Notes: a model not told the origin generated them from the letters alone. Positions 34,761 through 44,648 are shown, counted from the stretch's first letter. The stretch: 64,000 nt of DNA from an uncultured Bacteroidales bacterium (GCA_902792435.1 CADAZN010000001.1:124001-188000), one strand, 5' to 3'. Numbers and translations: made by a program.

Positions 34761-35834
34761 TTATAAAGTAGAGATAAAGTCCCCTTCTCCTAAAGGATGA
34801 TAATCTTTTAGATATATAGGTTGGCCGTCTACATCACGAAGAATTAGGTTGTTTTTAGGAAATGTCATTTCCACCTCTTCAGACAATTCATCACCACGAC
34901 CCAAGGCCAAAAGCAGTTGATACTCTGAGATATTGAATCCAGCATTGGCAAATGATGAGCTGAATGCGACGTGTCGTATGTTTATCTCTGTAACTAATGG
35001 AACTCCATTTTCATCAGCTTTCATGTCACAAACCACTAAGCCGTTCATTGTTGAATTAGTTTCCTCACATATCAAATCAACGGCTTTTAATGCAGTTTTC
35101 TTTATCATATCATCATTTAACAGCCTTCCTTTGCATGTGTTTCCTGTAATTCCAGAAACTGCGACTTTTGCCATTATATATTCAATTCTTTCAGCAATGG
35201 CAAGTTTTCTCAACATCCCATTGTCAAATATCATGAAGACGCCATAATTACCTCCTGGCAAATATTGAGATAATTGAAACTCATCAATACCTGTATTTAT
35301 TTCTGCCCAAGCACGCAATTCATTTATATTTTCAGCCTTAAACGAGCCTTTTCCTGAGGCAGTGCCAGCTGATGCGTCCCGAATCCATACTGGATATCCC
35401 AATGGAGATTCATAATTATCAAGCATAATGTCAGTCTTCAAGACTTGAAAACTTTTAGGTACTAAATTGTGAGGACCAAGCACTCTAAATACTTCCTTTT
35501 TACTAATTGCCAACTTACAGAAATCAGCTGGAGGCAAAAGGCAAGGTACATCAAAAGGATGTTCAGACCAATAAAGGACCTCAACCTCTGGTACCACAAT
35601 TATAGCATCTGGTTTTTCTCTCTCAAGAATTTGACTTATAATATCTCTATAATTTGGTGCGGAAACCGCAGGCACCTTATAAATCCTATCAAATAAGCCT
35701 TCATAAAGACCATATAATGTCTTAGCCATATCCCACCCAACAAAAGTGGCATCTTTAAATTTTTCACTTATTCTTAAAGAACGAACCACACTTCGCGCTG
35801 ATACAGCACACGCACCTGTTATTATTATTTTCAT
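34761..35834 (-). CDS. ATP-grasp ligase-like protein in polysaccharide locus
   Basis: A 357-residue cytoplasmic ATP-grasp enzyme of the CarB-like group: N-terminal nucleotide-fold (KIIITGACAVSARSVVRSL), central ATP-grasp with YPVWIRDASAGTASGKGSF (about residue 128) and the metal-binding segment PLVTEINIRHVAFSS (about 278). ATP-grasp proteins form amide or peptide bonds through acyl-phosphates. The stop side faces the aminotransferase (31 bases) and the start overlaps the PaaK-like gene by 4 bases, so it probably helps attach an amino-acid-like group. Confidence 0.82.
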   Translation of the reverse strand: MKIIITGACAVSARSVVRSLRISEKFKDATFVGWDMAKTLYGLYEGLFDRIYKVPAVSAPNYRDIISQILEREKPDAIIVVPEVEVLYWSEHPFDVPCLLPPADFCKLAISKKEVFRVLGPHNLVPKSFQVLKTDIMLDNYESPLGYPVWIRDASAGTASGKGSFKAENINELRAWAEINTGIDEFQLSQYLPGGNYGVFMIFDNGMLRKLAIAERIEYIMAKVAVSGITGNTCKGRLLNDDMIKKTALKAVDLICEETNSTMNGLVVCDMKADENGVPLVTEINIRHVAFSSSFANAGFNISEYQLLLALGRGDELSEEVEMTFPKNNLILRDVDGQPIYLKDYHPLGEGDFISTL

Positions 35835-37117
35835 TTTTTGTAGTTATTTATTACTTGTTTTCTTTTACCAGAGGCCAACAATGGAATCTCATTGACATAC
35901 TCAACGTCAATAATTGCATCATCACCTGTATATTCTTTTAAATCCATCAACAAATTGTCTATTTTGCCATATTCTTCCTCACCATCAAGGTTTAACTTCA
36001 GCAAATAATCTTTCTTTCCATTCTGAATAAATTGGAATTGTTTGATATCTGTATATTTCCACATCGTATTAATAACAATTACAGGCGAAAGTAAGTCTCC
36101 CGATGTCGAATAAACACAGTCAACAATTCGACCATCAATCCGTGTGAAATACAATTTATCTTTTCCATCAACAGAAACACAAGATATCACTCCACAATCT
36201 CCTGTATTGTATCGTATAATAGGCATTCCTTTATTATTAAGGTCAGTTACAACAATTCTTCCAATCTCTCCGTTTCCAGCTGGTTCATCGATATCCAACT
36301 TTAGAAGTTCAATATGAAAGCTTGACGTATTTATTATATAATCATCAGAACCAACCAATTGCTGTGCCATTATTCCACATTCAACATTTGAATACCTGGA
36401 AATTACATTAGTATCAAATATCTTCTCAATTCCATGCCGGACCTCATCAGGTAAAGACTCTGACATTGTAATAAAACAATTGACCCTTGCCGATGTAGTT
36501 ATATTATACTTTTTCATGTGATAATATAGAGCAGATAGAGATGAAGCAAAAATTAAGACCGATTTCTCAGATCTGTCTTCTTCGAGTTGTTTTATGAATT
36601 TATTCAGAGCATCTTCTCCTAAATTAGAGCTATCTTGCATCACAATATTCTCAGTTACGCATTGTAGCTTACTTTTGTAATTCGCTTCATTCCATACTCG
36701 AGAATAATATAGTTTTGTTCCAAGATGATATCCTGCAATATCAGAAAAAACAATTGTGTCAGCCCTTGCTCGTAGTCTTTTCTGTGGATCTTGATATGTC
36801 ACTAGTGGAGTTCCTGTTGAACCAGAAGTTATTTGTTTAAACATCTGATTTTTGTCAAATCCAATTGCAATCATATCATCTGTGTTTTCTCTAATTATGC
36901 TTTTATCTATAATAGGAAAGTCTCTTAGAGATTTAAAAGAACTGTATTTGGCATAAAAACTTGTGTTATTCACTGCCCATTCTAGGATTTTCTTCAATTG
37001 TAAGTCATCACCAGAAATGCCATCATTTAAACATCTGTTGATCTCATTACAATAACGCCTAACCTTTCCACCTTTTAACTTGTCAATAAGCCAATATGCT
37101 TTTGCTCGAATATTCAT
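35831..37117 (-). CDS. PaaK/CapK-like adenylate-forming enzyme
   Basis: A 428-residue member of the phenylacetate-CoA ligase-like group found in capsule clusters (CapK). Visible: the P-loop-like FKQITSGSTGTPLVTYQ (about residue 94), YSNVECGIMAQQ (about 240) and MPIIRYNTGDCGVI (about 310), matching the three adenylate-forming motifs. Such proteins activate a carboxylate with ATP; the substrate is unknown. Overlaps the ATP-grasp gene downstream and the sugar transferase upstream by 4 bases each. Confidence 0.87.
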   Translation of the reverse strand: MNIRAKAYWLIDKLKGGKVRRYCNEINRCLNDGISGDDLQLKKILEWAVNNTSFYAKYSSFKSLRDFPIIDKSIIRENTDDMIAIGFDKNQMFKQITSGSTGTPLVTYQDPQKRLRARADTIVFSDIAGYHLGTKLYYSRVWNEANYKSKLQCVTENIVMQDSSNLGEDALNKFIKQLEEDRSEKSVLIFASSLSALYYHMKKYNITTSARVNCFITMSESLPDEVRHGIEKIFDTNVISRYSNVECGIMAQQLVGSDDYIINTSSFHIELLKLDIDEPAGNGEIGRIVVTDLNNKGMPIIRYNTGDCGVISCVSVDGKDKLYFTRIDGRIVDCVYSTSGDLLSPVIVINTMWKYTDIKQFQFIQNGKKDYLLKLNLDGEEEYGKIDNLLMDLKEYTGDDAIIDVEYVNEIPLLASGKRKQVINNYKK

Positions 37118-37728
37118 CTTTTATTTTGTCTTTCTAAATCTAAATAATTCTCTTTTTTATCTGCAATCACGCCTTCATGCTTAACCACTTTCTTTATAGT
37201 CTTGAGAAAAATCTTCAGGTCAAGAATAAAAGACAGTTTTTCAGCATACTGAGCGTCTAATTCCAATTTGCTGTCCCAGTCAAGGGCATTACGTCCATTT
37301 ACTTGAGCTAAGCCTGTAATGCCTGGGCGAACACTATGCCGCAATTGTTCTCTCTCTGTATAATAAGGGAGATACCGCTCCAATAATGGTCTTGGACCAA
37401 TAATCGCCATATCACCTTTAAGGACATTGAGTAGTTGTGGAAGTTCGTCAATGCTGGTTGAACGAACAAACCTACCAGCCTTTGTCAAGCGTTGAGCATC
37501 AGGAAGAAGTTTACCTTCCGTATCGCGCTCATCAGTCATTGACTTAAATTTTATTATCTTAAAGATTTGCGCATTCAGGCCAGGTCTTTCTTGAAAAAAG
37601 AACACACCAGCTCCTTTATTAGCAAAATGCAACCAGATAATAACTACAAACAAAATTGGTGATAAACAAATGATTGCAATTAATGATAAACAGAAATCCA
37701 AAAATCTTTTAAAGAAATTCTTATACAT
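37114..37728 (-). CDS. Initiating sugar-phosphate transferase (bacterial sugar transferase family)
   Basis: A 204-residue monotopic PglC/WcaJ-C-terminus-type phosphoglycosyltransferase that starts the repeat unit on undecaprenyl phosphate. N-terminal re-entrant helix (FLDFCLSLIAIICLSPILF), FFFQERPGLNAQIFKIIKFK, STSIDELPQLLNVLKGDM, GPRPLLERYLPYY and RPGITGLAQVNGRN are the full set of family motifs. It lacks the large N-terminal membrane domain of WbaP, so it is the short form. Placed late in the operon. Confidence 0.94.
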   Translation of the reverse strand: MYKNFFKRFLDFCLSLIAIICLSPILFVVIIWLHFANKGAGVFFFQERPGLNAQIFKIIKFKSMTDERDTEGKLLPDAQRLTKAGRFVRSTSIDELPQLLNVLKGDMAIIGPRPLLERYLPYYTEREQLRHSVRPGITGLAQVNGRNALDWDSKLELDAQYAEKLSFILDLKIFLKTIKKVVKHEGVIADKKENYLDLERQNKR

Positions 37729-37730
37729 AA

Positions 37731-38753
37731 TTACTTAATCTTTCTTAATAATAAGACTCGCATAATAGCCCACGTTTCCTTTATTCTGTAAACAAGACCA
37801 CTATACTCACAAAAAATAGGAACTAAAAATTTCTTTCTGCGATTCTTTTTAAAAAAAGTAATGTATTTCTTATCATCAAAAAACCTGAATTCAGAGAAAC
37901 TTTGAATCCTACTACCAGAAACGAAATCTTCTTCTCCGATAATACTTAAAGGCTTATCATCTCCATCAGTACATAACCAAATAATCTTATGTTCACCATT
38001 ATTTATTCTCAATGCATAAGTAACATGAGACTCTTTTGGATAAATTAATTTCCCATCAAAGAAAATGCCTGAAGGCAAATAAAAATTGCCTAACCCATAA
38101 ACAATTGGTTTACCTTTATATGTCTCAGCACCCTGAGGAACATGTGAATGTCCTCCAAATACTCCCTCGACTCCAACATCGATTAATGCTCTAGATATTC
38201 TTCTATGCATCGGAAATGGCAAAAATTCCAAATCATAATTCCAATGCATAAAACAAAAGACTTTTGTATCAGAGTGTCTTGAAATATATTCACCAACTAA
38301 TTTTATGAATGAGTTATAATGGCAATCAGTAACACTTATTTTATTCTCATTATTCTTATTTGTATGTGTGTACAAGCGCCAACAATGTCCAAAAAACGCG
38401 TATTTTATTCCACCATCTTCAAATTCATACGGAAGAATTGATTTATCATCTTCTGATAATCCAAAAACGCCAATTGATTGTTCTTCTAATTTGGACACTG
38501 TATATCGGATTGATGAAGGATAATCGTAGGCGTGATTATTAGCGAGTGAAACAACCACCTTTTTAGCGTTATCAAATGCAATGAAAGTCTTATCGCTATT
38601 CCAAAGCGTTTTAGGTCGTTTCTTCTCATTCAAGAACATTCCCTCACAATTTGCCACAACAATCTCGTCTTTAAAGAAATCTATTTTCTTAACACAAGAA
38701 ACAAAGTCATCAACTTTATCTTCAGGGCATGCTATATCTCCTACAAATATCAT
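37731..38753 (-). CDS. CapA-family metallophosphatase-like protein
   Basis: A 340-residue protein of the CapA/PgsA group. Metal-site motifs: FVGDIACPED at the N-terminus, VVANCEGMFL (about residue 33), VVSLANNHAYDYP (about 71), FCFMHWNYDLEF (about 166) and VFGGHSHVPQG (about 197), then VYGLGNFYLPSG. CapA was named from poly-gamma-glutamate capsule synthesis; similar proteins occur in many polysaccharide loci without a known reaction. No signal peptide, so probably cytoplasmic. Confidence 0.87.
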   Translation of the reverse strand: MIFVGDIACPEDKVDDFVSCVKKIDFFKDEIVVANCEGMFLNEKKRPKTLWNSDKTFIAFDNAKKVVVSLANNHAYDYPSSIRYTVSKLEEQSIGVFGLSEDDKSILPYEFEDGGIKYAFFGHCWRLYTHTNKNNENKISVTDCHYNSFIKLVGEYISRHSDTKVFCFMHWNYDLEFLPFPMHRRISRALIDVGVEGVFGGHSHVPQGAETYKGKPIVYGLGNFYLPSGIFFDGKLIYPKESHVTYALRINNGEHKIIWLCTDGDDKPLSIIGEEDFVSGSRIQSFSEFRFFDDKKYITFFKKNRRKKFLVPIFCEYSGLVYRIKETWAIMRVLLLRKIK

Positions 38754-38761
38754 AACTAAAA

Positions 38762-39640
38762 TTAAATAGTGATTTGTTTACATGAAGTCCAATCAATCTG
38801 CTTATCTACTTCATCTAAACAGACAAACTGATGATTTTTAATTAACTTTGTTAGTTTACTAAACGATTTTTTATTGCCATAATTAATCTTTACATGACGT
38901 TTAAGACGATTAATCAGAGTGCCTTTCTCCTTAAACTTCAACTCATATTCTTCTTTGGTCATCAGACTTCTTGCTTCAGAAATTAAATCTCCAATATGAA
39001 AATAACACATAGAGTAAGTTGATTTCTTAATTTCTTTCTCTATAAACCATAAAGGGAAAAATCTGAAATATCCTCCACCAGAGTAAGCAAGTTCTTTTCC
39101 CATCAACTTTGTAGTACATATAGGGAACTCTTTAATGTTAACTCCATTATGTGATATTAGGACGGGTTCTTTATAACCAAATGACGGAAATCCACCAAAT
39201 TCTCTTGCTGCAGGAAATATAGAAGCATCACGCTCTATGCCACATTCAGCAAGTATATCAAACGCCCATTTGTTGTTTTCGCCAATAGAGAATGCAGGAG
39301 CACGATAGCTCATCACTTTCTTTCCTATTAACTGTTCCAAAGAGTCGACAGCTTTGTGAGTATCCTCGTACGCATCTTCTCGACTCATCTTATTAAGCCA
39401 TGTATGCACATTACTATGGCAACCGATCTCATGACCTTTGGACGCTATTTTTTTTACGACCTCCGGAAAATCTGTTGCCATTTTGCCTACACAAAAGAAT
39501 GTCGCTTTTATTGATTGTTCATCTAATAGCAACAGTATCTTATTGAGATATGCATCAAATTCTGCATACTTTTCATCTCTATTACCATCAAATTCTTTCT
39601 CGATAAACCACTCTTCAATGTCAAATGTTAGAATATTCAT
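38762..39640 (-). CDS. Polysaccharide deacetylase (NodB-like)
   Basis: A 292-residue carbohydrate esterase 4-type protein. It begins MNILTFDIEEWF (catalytic base Asp), has IKATFFCVGKMATDFPEVV, then the metal-binding GHEIGCHSNVHTW (HxxxH) and YRAPAFSIGENN; the DUF3473-like C-terminal half contains AYSGGGYFRFFPLWF. It would remove acetyl groups from GlcNAc-type residues. Starts 3 bases inside the end of the upstream acetyltransferase gene; cytoplasmic by sequence. Confidence 0.9.
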   Translation of the reverse strand: MNILTFDIEEWFIEKEFDGNRDEKYAEFDAYLNKILLLLDEQSIKATFFCVGKMATDFPEVVKKIASKGHEIGCHSNVHTWLNKMSREDAYEDTHKAVDSLEQLIGKKVMSYRAPAFSIGENNKWAFDILAECGIERDASIFPAAREFGGFPSFGYKEPVLISHNGVNIKEFPICTTKLMGKELAYSGGGYFRFFPLWFIEKEIKKSTYSMCYFHIGDLISEARSLMTKEEYELKFKEKGTLINRLKRHVKINYGNKKSFSKLTKLIKNHQFVCLDEVDKQIDWTSCKQITI

Positions 39641-40233
39641 GATTCACTGATTGTCTTACGTTCTGGAACTTGTCTGATAACTTTTGCAGGGCGACCAATT
39701 GCGACAGTCCAAGCAGGCACATCTTTAACTACAAATGAACCTGCTCCAACGATTGCCCCTTCGCCTATAGTTACACCTGGCATAACCATAGTTTCCATAC
39801 CAACAAGAGACCCTTTACAAAGATGAATGCCTTTTAGTGTATAACCCAGTTTTGCATAATCATCTCCAATGCAATAATTGCTCAAATCACGTTGATGGCA
39901 AAGGAGTCTTACTCCACCAGCTATATGGGCATGGTCGTCAATCTGAATCAAATCGGCATGACCAGCATCAATTTTAACAGAATCCCCAACAAAGATATTT
40001 TTTCCAACCTTACAGCCTATCTTTTTAAGGATCCATGGGCGAACTTTACGTGGAAGAATTGGAGACAACAACCAAGAATTCATGACAAATTTCAAAAGGA
40101 AGCCATCACGATAAGTCTTATAAACTCTTTTTATTACTCCCCACAATGAAACTTGACCATATTCTTCCTCTGAATAGTTAAGACCTATCATTCTTAAGAA
40201 GCGATAAGTCATGCTTAATTTCTTCTGAGACAT
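39637..40233 (-). CDS. Hexapeptide-repeat acetyltransferase (WcaF/maltose O-acetyltransferase type)
   Basis: A 198-residue left-handed beta-helix acyltransferase. Hexapeptide repeats run from about residue 70 to 185 (IGCKVGKNIFVGDSVKIDAG; VMPGVTIGEGAIVGAGSFVV), with the catalytic-type histidine in HAHIAGGVRLLCHQ. Transfers acetyl from acetyl-CoA to a sugar. Between a GT4 gene and the deacetylase. Confidence 0.86.
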   Translation of the reverse strand: MSQKKLSMTYRFLRMIGLNYSEEEYGQVSLWGVIKRVYKTYRDGFLLKFVMNSWLLSPILPRKVRPWILKKIGCKVGKNIFVGDSVKIDAGHADLIQIDDHAHIAGGVRLLCHQRDLSNYCIGDDYAKLGYTLKGIHLCKGSLVGMETMVMPGVTIGEGAIVGAGSFVVKDVPAWTVAIGRPAKVIRQVPERKTISES

Positions 40234-40243
40234 TTTAATTATT

Positions 40244-41410
40244 TTATTTCTGATTTACAACTTCATTAATAAAAGCCAATGTATTCCTCATTACATCCTC
40301 GTGCTCAAAATTTTGCGCCACATGTTTTCGAGCATTTGTGCCTAATAGTTGAGAGTAATTCTTATCAAAGAACTTTTCAATCTTGTTAGCAATATCAACA
40401 GGATCAATATCTGCATATAAGCCCGTTACACCTTCTAGTATAGAGTCAACACACCCCGTTGAACGAGAGACTATTGCTGGGACGCCCATTGCACCAGCCT
40501 CAACTGTAGTTAAACCAAACCCTTCTCTATAACTTGGCAAAACAATGACATCCATTGGTGAATAATATTTCTGAATATCCTCATAAGGCACTCTTCCTGT
40601 GAATTTTACTAAAGGAAAATTTTGCAGAAAAACTGCAGTGTCAGATGGAACAGCATCTCGTTTCTCAAAAGCACCAATAACAAGTAGTTTTATGTTTTTT
40701 TGAGGGAACCTATCTGATAGTATTTCTATTGCTTTGCAAAGCTCGATGATTCCTTTATCACGAACTATACGACCACAGAATCCTACAACAAAATCGCTAT
40801 CTTTAAGCCCTAATTCTGCTCTCATCTCGCTTTTTATGTTGGCGCTTAGTAGGGAAGGATTAAACTTATTTATTGTGTCAATGCCATTACAAGTTCCCTT
40901 TCCTATAAGAACTTGCTTTTCTGGCTTGTCCATACCAATTTCCACTCTCCGAGTCATTACTGATGGACTAACACAAACTATTTTATGTGCTAATCGCGAC
41001 ACCATCTTACCTTCAATGAGGAAAAACATACGTTTAAAGCCATGCATTGTATCAAGCAGGACACCATGAGCATAAATAATCCTAACTGGCACTCTATTGA
41101 GCCATGCAGCCACAGTACCAAGTAGGCGTGACTTCTCTTGATGGCTTATTACAACATCAATTTTATTCTTCTTTATATAACGATAGATTTTCCATAGAGC
41201 TTTTAAATCGTGCCAAGGATTTGGGCGACGATCAATTTTAACTGGAAAATAATTTGTTTTTTGTTTCTTAGCGAAATTTTCTATTTCAGCTCCTGGAGAA
41301 CATATTAAATGCATTTCATATTCGCCATTATCTTGAAAATATGAAAACTGATCGCCAATAAAATTCTTTGCTGAGCCTGGTAAATTAATGATTTCTAGTA
41401 TTCTTTTCAT
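40244..41410 (-). CDS. Family 4 glycosyltransferase
   Basis: A 388-residue GT-B glycosyltransferase. N-terminal acceptor domain (RILEIINLPGSAKNF; VVISHQEKSRLLGT) and C-terminal donor domain with VVGFCGRIVRDKGIIELCKA (about residue 212), PVKFTG-type linker and the E-x7-E signature in PSYREGFGLTTVEAGAMGVP (about 293). Adds one sugar to the lipid-linked repeat unit. Four-base overlap with the acetyltransferase gene upstream. Confidence 0.92.
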   Translation of the reverse strand: MKRILEIINLPGSAKNFIGDQFSYFQDNGEYEMHLICSPGAEIENFAKKQKTNYFPVKIDRRPNPWHDLKALWKIYRYIKKNKIDVVISHQEKSRLLGTVAAWLNRVPVRIIYAHGVLLDTMHGFKRMFFLIEGKMVSRLAHKIVCVSPSVMTRRVEIGMDKPEKQVLIGKGTCNGIDTINKFNPSLLSANIKSEMRAELGLKDSDFVVGFCGRIVRDKGIIELCKAIEILSDRFPQKNIKLLVIGAFEKRDAVPSDTAVFLQNFPLVKFTGRVPYEDIQKYYSPMDVIVLPSYREGFGLTTVEAGAMGVPAIVSRSTGCVDSILEGVTGLYADIDPVDIANKIEKFFDKNYSQLLGTNARKHVAQNFEHEDVMRNTLAFINEVVNQK

Positions 41411-41967
41411 TCAATAGGAAAAACGATATATTTTTTAGTTGGTGAGCTATCACGTTGAATAATTCTTCCAGGGTTTCCTATAACTATAGAATTGTCTGGT
41501 ACATCAAAATTAACAAATGCACCTGGAGCAATTAAAACGTCATTGCCGATCTTAGCATTACCTATTATAATAGAATTTGCTCCACAATAAACATTGTCGC
41601 CAATAGTTGGAACTCCAGCATTTTTCCCTTCACTATTACCTATTAGCACTCCTTGAGCTATATTAAAGTTCTTCCCGATTACAGCATAAGGGTTCACTAC
41701 AATAGTACCAAAGTGAAGAATTCGCATTCCCAAGCCGATTTTAGTGCCTACCGGTATTTGAATTCCTGTTTTCACCCTTGTGCGATATAATAAAAATGAC
41801 CAAAATAGTTTCGTCAACATACATCTTGCCTCACTTGCATGACGAAAATAGTAGACATATTTGCGACCCGGTGTAAACAAAATGCTTTTTAGTCTAACAC
41901 TTAATTTGTTCGCTCTATCACCTTCACAACGGTATAAGTCATATGAGAAACTTGACTTTTTCTTCAT
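41407..41967 (-). CDS. Serine-acetyltransferase-like hexapeptide transferase
   Basis: A 186-residue left-handed beta-helix protein: GIQIPVGTKIGLGMRILHFG and NFNIAQGVLIGNSEGKNAG and DNVYCGANSIIIGNAKIGND are hexapeptide coils, arranged as in CysE-like transferases, with the catalytic-type His in ILHFGT. In this setting a sugar O- or N-acetyltransferase is likelier than cysteine synthesis. Overlaps neighbours by 4 bases on both sides. Confidence 0.85.
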   Translation of the reverse strand: MKKKSSFSYDLYRCEGDRANKLSVRLKSILFTPGRKYVYYFRHASEARCMLTKLFWSFLLYRTRVKTGIQIPVGTKIGLGMRILHFGTIVVNPYAVIGKNFNIAQGVLIGNSEGKNAGVPTIGDNVYCGANSIIIGNAKIGNDVLIAPGAFVNFDVPDNSIVIGNPGRIIQRDSSPTKKYIVFPIE

Positions 41968-42779
41968 CTTCTTAATTTTTTCTTGTGAAAATAGTCATAT
42001 AACTTTGTGGGCATAATTCCTTTAGCTAAATTCATTGCAGAATAAATTAAAAATTTGCCCCATGGAAGATGCAAAGTCTTGTGCGCAAGATAATGTGCAT
42101 AAATACCATTTATTCTTCCCTTCATGTTTCTTCTAGAAGTAGCATTACGGTCATCACGCATCATATATAGGCATTCGTCAAGCATATATCCTCTATAACC
42201 TTTAGCAAACATTTTCATCCAAAGATTGTAGTCCTCTAAACGAAGCAATCGCTTGTCTGTTGTATAACCTCCAACAGCTTTATATGCTTCACCACGAATC
42301 ATACAAGGAGCGTGACAAAAAGCAGTTCCATAGATTAATTTTTCTTTTTTGGACTCAAATCCACCTTTCCCACGTCCAAATTCTCCTTGTTCATCAAAAT
42401 AGATCATTGGTGTGCTAACAATCGCATATTCAGGATGCTCATCAAGAAAGGTGACCTCTTTTTCGAATCTTGATGGTAAAGAGATATCATCCCCATCCAT
42501 GCGGGCCACATACTCAGTATCGGCATATTCGAGGCAATGGTTCAAGGTATAGTTGAGCCCCATGTTGCGCTCGTTGCGCACTAATATGATATTATCATGA
42601 TTAGAAGCGCAGTCCTTTGCAACTTGATAGGTATTGTCACTGGAACCATCCTCACAAAGAATGATTTTGAAGTCTTGATAGGTCTGGGCATATAGTGAAT
42701 CCAATGCCTCAACAAGTGTCGAGGCACAATTGTAGATTCCCATGATAACAGAAACTCGAGGATTATCCATAGTAAACAA
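41964..42779 (-). CDS. Family 2 glycosyltransferase
   Basis: A 271-residue GT-A enzyme: PRVSVIMGIYNCASTLVEAL at the N-terminus, ILCEDGSSDNT, the DXD in VARMDGDDISLPSRFE (about residue 93) and a catalytic-base region RLEDYNLWMKMFAKG (about 180). Start may be ATG 42770 (MDNPRVSV), which shortens the overlap with the polymerase gene from 17 to 8 bases. Confidence 0.92.
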   Translation of the reverse strand: MFTMDNPRVSVIMGIYNCASTLVEALDSLYAQTYQDFKIILCEDGSSDNTYQVAKDCASNHDNIILVRNERNMGLNYTLNHCLEYADTEYVARMDGDDISLPSRFEKEVTFLDEHPEYAIVSTPMIYFDEQGEFGRGKGGFESKKEKLIYGTAFCHAPCMIRGEAYKAVGGYTTDKRLLRLEDYNLWMKMFAKGYRGYMLDECLYMMRDDRNATSRRNMKGRINGIYAHYLAHKTLHLPWGKFLIYSAMNLAKGIMPTKLYDYFHKKKLRR

Positions 42780-43911
42780 AGTTCATAAAGAATGTGAAGC
42801 CAGCGTATGCAAGAAGTATCAATGCCGTCTTGCGATCCTGGTCTTCCCAAATATTCATACGCAGCAACGGGTAAGCAATCACAAGTGGATACAAGAACCA
42901 AGAGAGATATGCAAAACGGTTGCTCTGTTCCGAGCGGATTACCATCACCCAAAAAGAATTGGCAAGAATATAGGTGATCGCAATGATGTTGTAGGTTAAA
43001 TCCTTGAAATTTCGCTTTATTGTCACATACCACGCCATGATTATTGGCATAATGCTATATATAATAAAGTCAATTCGAAACCCCGATTTTACATTCTCTG
43101 ATGCCAACACATTGCCTTCCTCATCAAGATTTGCATAATTCTCCATTCGTTCATCAAATCCCAACCCAACAAAAAATTCAGTCACATAATTACCTGCTAT
43201 TGCAGAAATAAATATTGAAGCTATCCAGAATAATATAGCATATTTTGTCTCTTTAATCCATAAGAAAGACACAATGGCGCACAAACCAGGTAAACTCATT
43301 GACTTGTGTATACTGTATGACACATACATAAGCAATATAGCAAATACTAACTCCCATTTATTTTCATTGTTTAAGAAAGTAAGAGCAAGCATCATAATAC
43401 TGCTTGCGACACCATTACGTAAACCATTAACACCATATGAGAAACAAGAAAATGAAATGAAACAGAATAATATAGCAACAAATAAATTATCTCGCATTAA
43501 GCGCCAACACGATACAACCATCGAACCGAAGTATATAATAGCAAGCAACAAGAAATACTGTCTATCGATAAAACCCACACGTTTACATAAATTACCAAAC
43601 CAATAAAACAACCATTCTCCTCGTGCATCATCTGAGCCACCCAACAATCCATCATAAATATTATTGTAAACATGAGCATACATACCCATATCAACAAACA
43701 CATAACTAATAGGCCTTAATCCAATAAAAAAAATAACAGTAATTGAAAAAAAAATTGCAGCAATCTGGTTTGATTGCGAAAACTTGGCTATATTGGAATT
43801 GTCATTTGAAACAACATATTTAAAAACTATCATTAAACATAGTCCAAACAATACAATATAATAAATTGTACTATAGTATAATGGATTAATTAAATCAAAA
43901 AAACTTGTCAT
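42763..43911 (-). CDS. EpsG-family putative polysaccharide polymerase (Wzy role)
   Basis: A 382-residue membrane protein with about 10-11 helices. FIGLRPISYVFVDMGMYAHV with a following outer loop GEWLFYWFGNLCKRVGF and CFISFSCFSYGVNGLRNGVA are the EpsG/Wzy-like pattern. It is the only polymerase candidate in the locus, so it probably links repeat units at the periplasmic face. Start overlaps the GT32 stop by 4 bases. Confidence 0.85.
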   Translation of the reverse strand: MTSFFDLINPLYYSTIYYIVLFGLCLMIVFKYVVSNDNSNIAKFSQSNQIAAIFFSITVIFFIGLRPISYVFVDMGMYAHVYNNIYDGLLGGSDDARGEWLFYWFGNLCKRVGFIDRQYFLLLAIIYFGSMVVSCWRLMRDNLFVAILFCFISFSCFSYGVNGLRNGVASSIMMLALTFLNNENKWELVFAILLMYVSYSIHKSMSLPGLCAIVSFLWIKETKYAILFWIASIFISAIAGNYVTEFFVGLGFDERMENYANLDEEGNVLASENVKSGFRIDFIIYSIMPIIMAWYVTIKRNFKDLTYNIIAITYILANSFWVMVIRSEQSNRFAYLSWFLYPLVIAYPLLRMNIWEDQDRKTALILLAYAGFTFFMNFVYYG

Positions 43912-44648
43912 AATAATTTCTTTAATATAATTTTGAGCTTGTGTAATCTCATACCGAAAATTCTATGCGACCATCGTGATAGTTTTATCTTACTGGCTGA
44001 AGAATCACTCCATGAACGCATGTACCAATGAATAGATCTTGTGTTAGCTGTTTTCTCAAGTTTTCCAGTTAAATCATTTAATGGATTGAAATAATCCTTG
44101 GGGTAAATCCAGATGCCTTCAATTTCTTGCAATACATTTGTAGGTTTTAGACCACTTTCAATTAAGATTTTTGTGTTATGACGAACTATTGTTGTCAACT
44201 GTGGCTTTCCCTTTTCATCAATAAAATGAAGTGTAGAATAATAATCAAGTAGTGACTTGTAAATTGGATGCTTGGCCTCAACAGCTAAACCTAGTCCAGG
44301 AGCAATTAGTGGAAATTCCTCATCTCTTCCGTCCTCTTCAATACCCATAAAACCACCTCGTTCAATTATATCATTCATTGGCTTTATTATCTCCACGTCA
44401 GTATCAAAATACAGACCGCCATAATGGTAAAGTATCCAGAATCTTGCATAATCGCTGACGAAAGCATATTTTCTAGCCTTATACGCTTCGGCTGTATAAG
44501 GAATGATATTAACGTCGAAATTATCCTCATTCCACTCCTTTATCTCATATTCAGGGAAGAACTTGCGCCAACTATCGATGCATTTCTTTGCGCTTTCAGG
44601 CAACGGATTGCGTCCAAACCAACAATAGTGAATAACCTTTGGAATCAT
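43908..44648 (-). CDS. GT32-type glycosyltransferase (capsular, Och1-like)
   Basis: A 246-residue enzyme: IPKVIHYCWFGRNPLPESA, IKEWNEDNFDV, FVSDYARFWILYHYGGLYFD with the DXD as YFDTDVEIIK (about residue 95), typical of the glycosyltransferase sugar-binding (DXD) region in capsule loci. The donor sugar is unknown. Overlaps the polymerase gene. Confidence 0.92.
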   Translation of the reverse strand: MIPKVIHYCWFGRNPLPESAKKCIDSWRKFFPEYEIKEWNEDNFDVNIIPYTAEAYKARKYAFVSDYARFWILYHYGGLYFDTDVEIIKPMNDIIERGGFMGIEEDGRDEEFPLIAPGLGLAVEAKHPIYKSLLDYYSTLHFIDEKGKPQLTTIVRHNTKILIESGLKPTNVLQEIEGIWIYPKDYFNPLNDLTGKLEKTANTRSIHWYMRSWSDSSASKIKLSRWSHRIFGMRLHKLKIILKKLL

